Shown here: positions 61,703 to 64,000 of the stretch, piece by piece
How positions within the stretch are numbered: position 1 is the stretch's first letter
Layout: the number at the start of each line of letters is the position of its first letter
DNA from: Leucobacter sp. wl10
GTDB lineage: Bacteria > Actinomycetota > Actinomycetes > Actinomycetales > Microbacteriaceae
NCBI RefSeq assembly: GCF_003569785.1
Contig: NZ_KZ983988.1
Span: 186,001 to 250,000, forward strand
Length of the DNA: 64,000 bases
Direction of reading: 5' to 3'
The notes under the pieces: model-generated
Database searches by the model: none
Told to the model about the DNA's origin: nothing
What the model saw: only the letters and a program-made list of their open reading frames with translations
Translations under genes and position numbers: made by a program

Positions 61703-62484
61703 GCTACCGGTCGCTTTCTCTTCCTCGTGGCGAGCTGCGCGATGAGCATGACGACCACCGAGGTGAGCATCGTGATCACCGCGACCGCGGCCACCGTCGG
61801 GTCGTTGGTCTGCGTCGTGCTGTTGAAGATCTTCACCGGCAGCGTCTGCAGCGTCGGGCTCTGGATGAACAGGGACAGGATCACCTCGTCGAACGACGTC
61901 ACGAACGCGAACAGGGCGCCCGCCGTCACGCCCGGCGCGATCAGCGGCAGGGTGATGCTGAAGAAGGTGCGCGTCCGGCCCGCCCCCAGGCTGGCCGAAG
62001 CCTGCTCCAGCCGCGGATCCATGCCCTGCAGCGACGCCATGACGTTCGTGATCACGAGCGGCATCGACACGATCGTGTGCGCCAGCACGAACCCGGGCAG
62101 CGTGCCCAGCAGATCCATCCGCAGGAACAGCGAGTAGAGCCCCACCGCGAGCACGATTCCCGGCACGATCAGCGGCAGCAGGAAGTACCCCTCCAGCAGC
62201 CCCTTGCCGCGAAACCTCAGCTTCGACAGGCCCAGCGCGGCCAGCACCCCGACCGTCGTCGCCACCAGCATCGTCAGCAGCGCCACCTGCAGCGACGAGA
62301 GCAGCGACCTGACCCAGCTCGGGTCGGTGAAGAAGTTCTCGTACCAGCGCGTCGAGAACCCCTTGGGCGGGAAGTTGAACGACGGCGCCTCGTTGAACGA
62401 CATCGGCACGATCACGAGCGTCGGCAGGATCAGCCAGAGCACGATCAGCACCGCGAACACCCCCAGCAGGCGCTTCGTGATCAT
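61699..62484 (-). CDS. PotC-type ABC transporter permease (operon 4)
   Basis: 261-residue permease. EAA loop EQASASLGAGRTRTFFSITLPLIAPGVTAGALFAFVTSFDEVILSLFI in parts. ATG 62484 overlaps the PotB4 stop by 4 bp (ATGA). Confidence 0.93.
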   Translation of the reverse strand: MITKRLLGVFAVLIVLWLILPTLVIVPMSFNEAPSFNFPPKGFSTRWYENFFTDPSWVRSLLSSLQVALLTMLVATTVGVLAALGLSKLRFRGKGLLEGYFLLPLIVPGIVLAVGLYSLFLRMDLLGTLPGFVLAHTIVSMPLVITNVMASLQGMDPRLEQASASLGAGRTRTFFSITLPLIAPGVTAGALFAFVTSFDEVILSLFIQSPTLQTLPVKIFNSTTQTNDPTVAAVAVITMLTSVVVMLIAQLATRKRKRPVA

Positions 62485-63401
62485 GACCGGTCCACCCCCG
62501 GGAACAGACTGCCGCTCCTGTTGAACCGCGATACGACGACGAGGATCAGGATCGTGCACACCAGCAGGAACACGCCGAGCGTGGTCCCCTGCCCCCACAT
62601 CAGGAACACGCTGATCTGCTGCTGGATGAGGGCGGAGATCATGATCTCCCTCGAGGACCCCAGCAGGGCGGGAATGATGTAGAAGCCCAGTCCGAGGATG
62701 AACACCGTCACCCCGCCCGAGAAGATGCCGGGCCGCGACAGCGGGAGATAGATCGTGAAGAACGCGGTCACCGGATTCGCCCCCAGGTTCGAAGCCGCCG
62801 GCATCAGGCGCTTGTCGATCTTCGCCATCGACGAGTACAGCGGCAGCACCATGAACGGCAGCAGCACCTGGCACATGCCCAGCGCCACGCCGAAGGTGGT
62901 GCGGATCAGCGGGATCGGGCCGATCCCGAACCACGCGGCCAGCAACCCGTTGATGGGGCCCGTGTCCTGCAGCAACACCATCCACGCCAGCGTGCGCACC
63001 AGGATGCTCGTCCACAGCGGCATCATGATGAACAACTGCATCACGCCCCGCGTTCGGTCCGAGACGATCGTCATGAGGTAGGCGTACGGGTAGGCCAGCA
63101 CCAGGCACACGAGAGTCACGAGGATCGCGGTGCCGAAGGTGCGCAGGACCACGTTGATGTTGGCATCGGTGGTGAACAGCCACACATAGTTCTGCACGCC
63201 CGGGCGCGGATCGGTCACCGAGCGGATGAACACGTCGATGAGCGGCGCCAGGAAGAACAGCGAGACGATCACGAACGCCGGCAGCAGCAGGAGGAGCGGG
63301 CGCCAGTTCCTCGGCCCCCGCTTCTTCGGCCCCCCGGCATCCGCACCGGGGGCGACGGCGCTCGCCTGCGCGACGCCCCCGGTGACGGTGCTCTCGGTCA
63401 T
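62481..63401 (-). CDS. PotB-type ABC transporter permease (operon 4)
   Basis: 306-residue permease with a hydrophilic N-terminal tail. EAA loop AASNLGANPVTAFFTIYLPLSRPGIFSGG. GFYIIPALLGSSREIMISALIQQQI is the PotB-type end. ATG 63401, 5 bp after PotD4. Confidence 0.93.
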   Translation of the reverse strand: MTESTVTGGVAQASAVAPGADAGGPKKRGPRNWRPLLLLLPAFVIVSLFFLAPLIDVFIRSVTDPRPGVQNYVWLFTTDANINVVLRTFGTAILVTLVCLVLAYPYAYLMTIVSDRTRGVMQLFIMMPLWTSILVRTLAWMVLLQDTGPINGLLAAWFGIGPIPLIRTTFGVALGMCQVLLPFMVLPLYSSMAKIDKRLMPAASNLGANPVTAFFTIYLPLSRPGIFSGGVTVFILGLGFYIIPALLGSSREIMISALIQQQISVFLMWGQGTTLGVFLLVCTILILVVVSRFNRSGSLFPGVDRS

Positions 63402-63406
63402 GTCGA

Positions 63407-64000
63407 TCAGTTGCCGGTCGCCCAGCCGGCCCAGGCGGCGGCGAGCGCGTCGTAGTTCTTGACCCAGAAATCCACGTTCGGCGCGATGCCGGTGTCGAGG
63501 TTCTCGGTGGTCATCCACTGCTTGAGCAGCTCGTCCATCTGCGGCTTCGCGTCGACGTTCACCCCGCCGTAGGAGGTGAGCTCGGTCATCTTCGCCTGCT
63601 GCTCGGCCCCGATCGAGTAGTTGACCGCGGCGAAGGCCGCCTGCTTGTCCTTGACGCCCTTCGGGATGCCGTTCGAGTCGACCATGATCATCCACTCGTT
63701 CCACATCGGGGCGACGGGCGCCCCCGCGGCGGCGGCCCCGTAGCCGCGGCCCGACCAGACGAGCCCCATCACCGCCTCGCCGGCCTCCAGCTGCTGCTGC
63801 GCCTGGGCACCGGTCGTCCAGCCGATCACGTTGTCGCCGAGATCCCGGTACATGTTGAAGGCGCCCTCGATGTCGTCGACGGTGATGCTGTTGATGTCCT
63901 TGCCCTGCGCGGTGAGCGCGAACTCCACGGTCTGCGGATCGACGTAGGTCGACTGGCTGACCGTGCGCTTGCCCGGGAACTTCTTCGTGTCGAAGAAATC
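63407..64000 (-). CDS. PotD-type substrate-binding protein 4 (partial, start beyond right edge)
   Basis: The frame is open to the window edge (reads DFFDTKKFPGKRTVSQ at 64000). The C-terminal two-thirds of a PotD-like protein: MGLVWSGRGYGAAAAG, then EQQAKMTELTSYGGVNVDAKPQMDELLKQW, ending FWVKNYDALAAAWAGWATGN. The GAxQQAxxTELTSYxxVNxDAxPQxDEL block matches binding protein 1. The signal peptide and start lie outside the window. Confidence 0.9.
   Translation of the reverse strand, partial: DFFDTKKFPGKRTVSQSTYVDPQTVEFALTAQGKDINSITVDDIEGAFNMYRDLGDNVIGWTTGAQAQQQLEAGEAVMGLVWSGRGYGAAAAGAPVAPMWNEWMIMVDSNGIPKGVKDKQAAFAAVNYSIGAEQQAKMTELTSYGGVNVDAKPQMDELLKQWMTTENLDTGIAPNVDFWVKNYDALAAAWAGWATGN

Overview
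High-GC actinobacterial chromosome segment, most like a member of the Microbacteriaceae (a Leucobacter-type genome is my guess; this is inference). Signs are the nusG-secE-tRNA(Trp) block, two small tandem DUF7882-type proteins that I associate with this family, frequent GTG starts and pervasive GC-driven shadow ORFs. There is one tRNA, no rRNA, no insertion sequence and no CRISPR array.

Layout. 1-1.3 kb: nusG, secE and tRNA-Trp, leftward. 1.4-5.3 kb: an aminotransferase, then a flavin cassette (LLM monooxygenase, MarR, FMN reductase). 5.2-9.5 kb: leftward ggt - MHS-type transporter - LacI. 9.7-10 kb: DyP peroxidase remnant. 10-15.3 kb: leftward M20 amidohydrolase - DUF3100 membrane protein - serine dehydratase, with a divergent double-HTH Lrp/AsnC regulator. 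15.4-17.3 kb: MFS exporter with MarR. 17.4-19.7 kb: a decayed patch (sigma-factor and CU044_5270 remnants, a Tdi1-like immunity gene with a stop at codon 3, an unknown gene). 20-26 kb: sulfurtransferase, then a beta-alanine-type catabolic pair (class III aminotransferase, mmsA) opposite a PucR regulator. 26-36 kb: mostly housekeeping genes (Maf, DUF7882 pair, GlsB, RNA methyltransferase, cupredoxin, quinone dehydrogenase, SIP protein with an iron box, a large Orn/Lys/Arg decarboxylase, purine nucleoside phosphorylase).

35.9-64 kb is the most unusual part: four complete or nearly complete PotABCD-type (spermidine/putrescine family) ABC importers in a row, all leftward. They are interleaved with three YtcJ-type amidohydrolases, a PuuB-like amine oxidase, two cupins, a creatinase-like M24 protein, an MHS permease, and three local regulators (XRE-cupin and two TetR). 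The substrate-binding proteins fall into two sequence pairs (1 with 4, 2 with 3). Operon 2 is translationally coupled throughout and has an amidohydrolase gene between its binding protein and its permeases, and a second one at the end. I read this as a clustered uptake and degradation locus for polyamine-like or acylated-amine compounds. The substrates cannot be deduced from sequence.

Regulatory sites I can support include a matching pair of ATAATAA-N4-TTATTAT palindromes around the second TetR gene, a perfect palindrome with 19-bp arms upstream of the XRE-cupin gene, MarR-type palindromes, a probable DtxR/IdeR box, and two large hairpin terminators.
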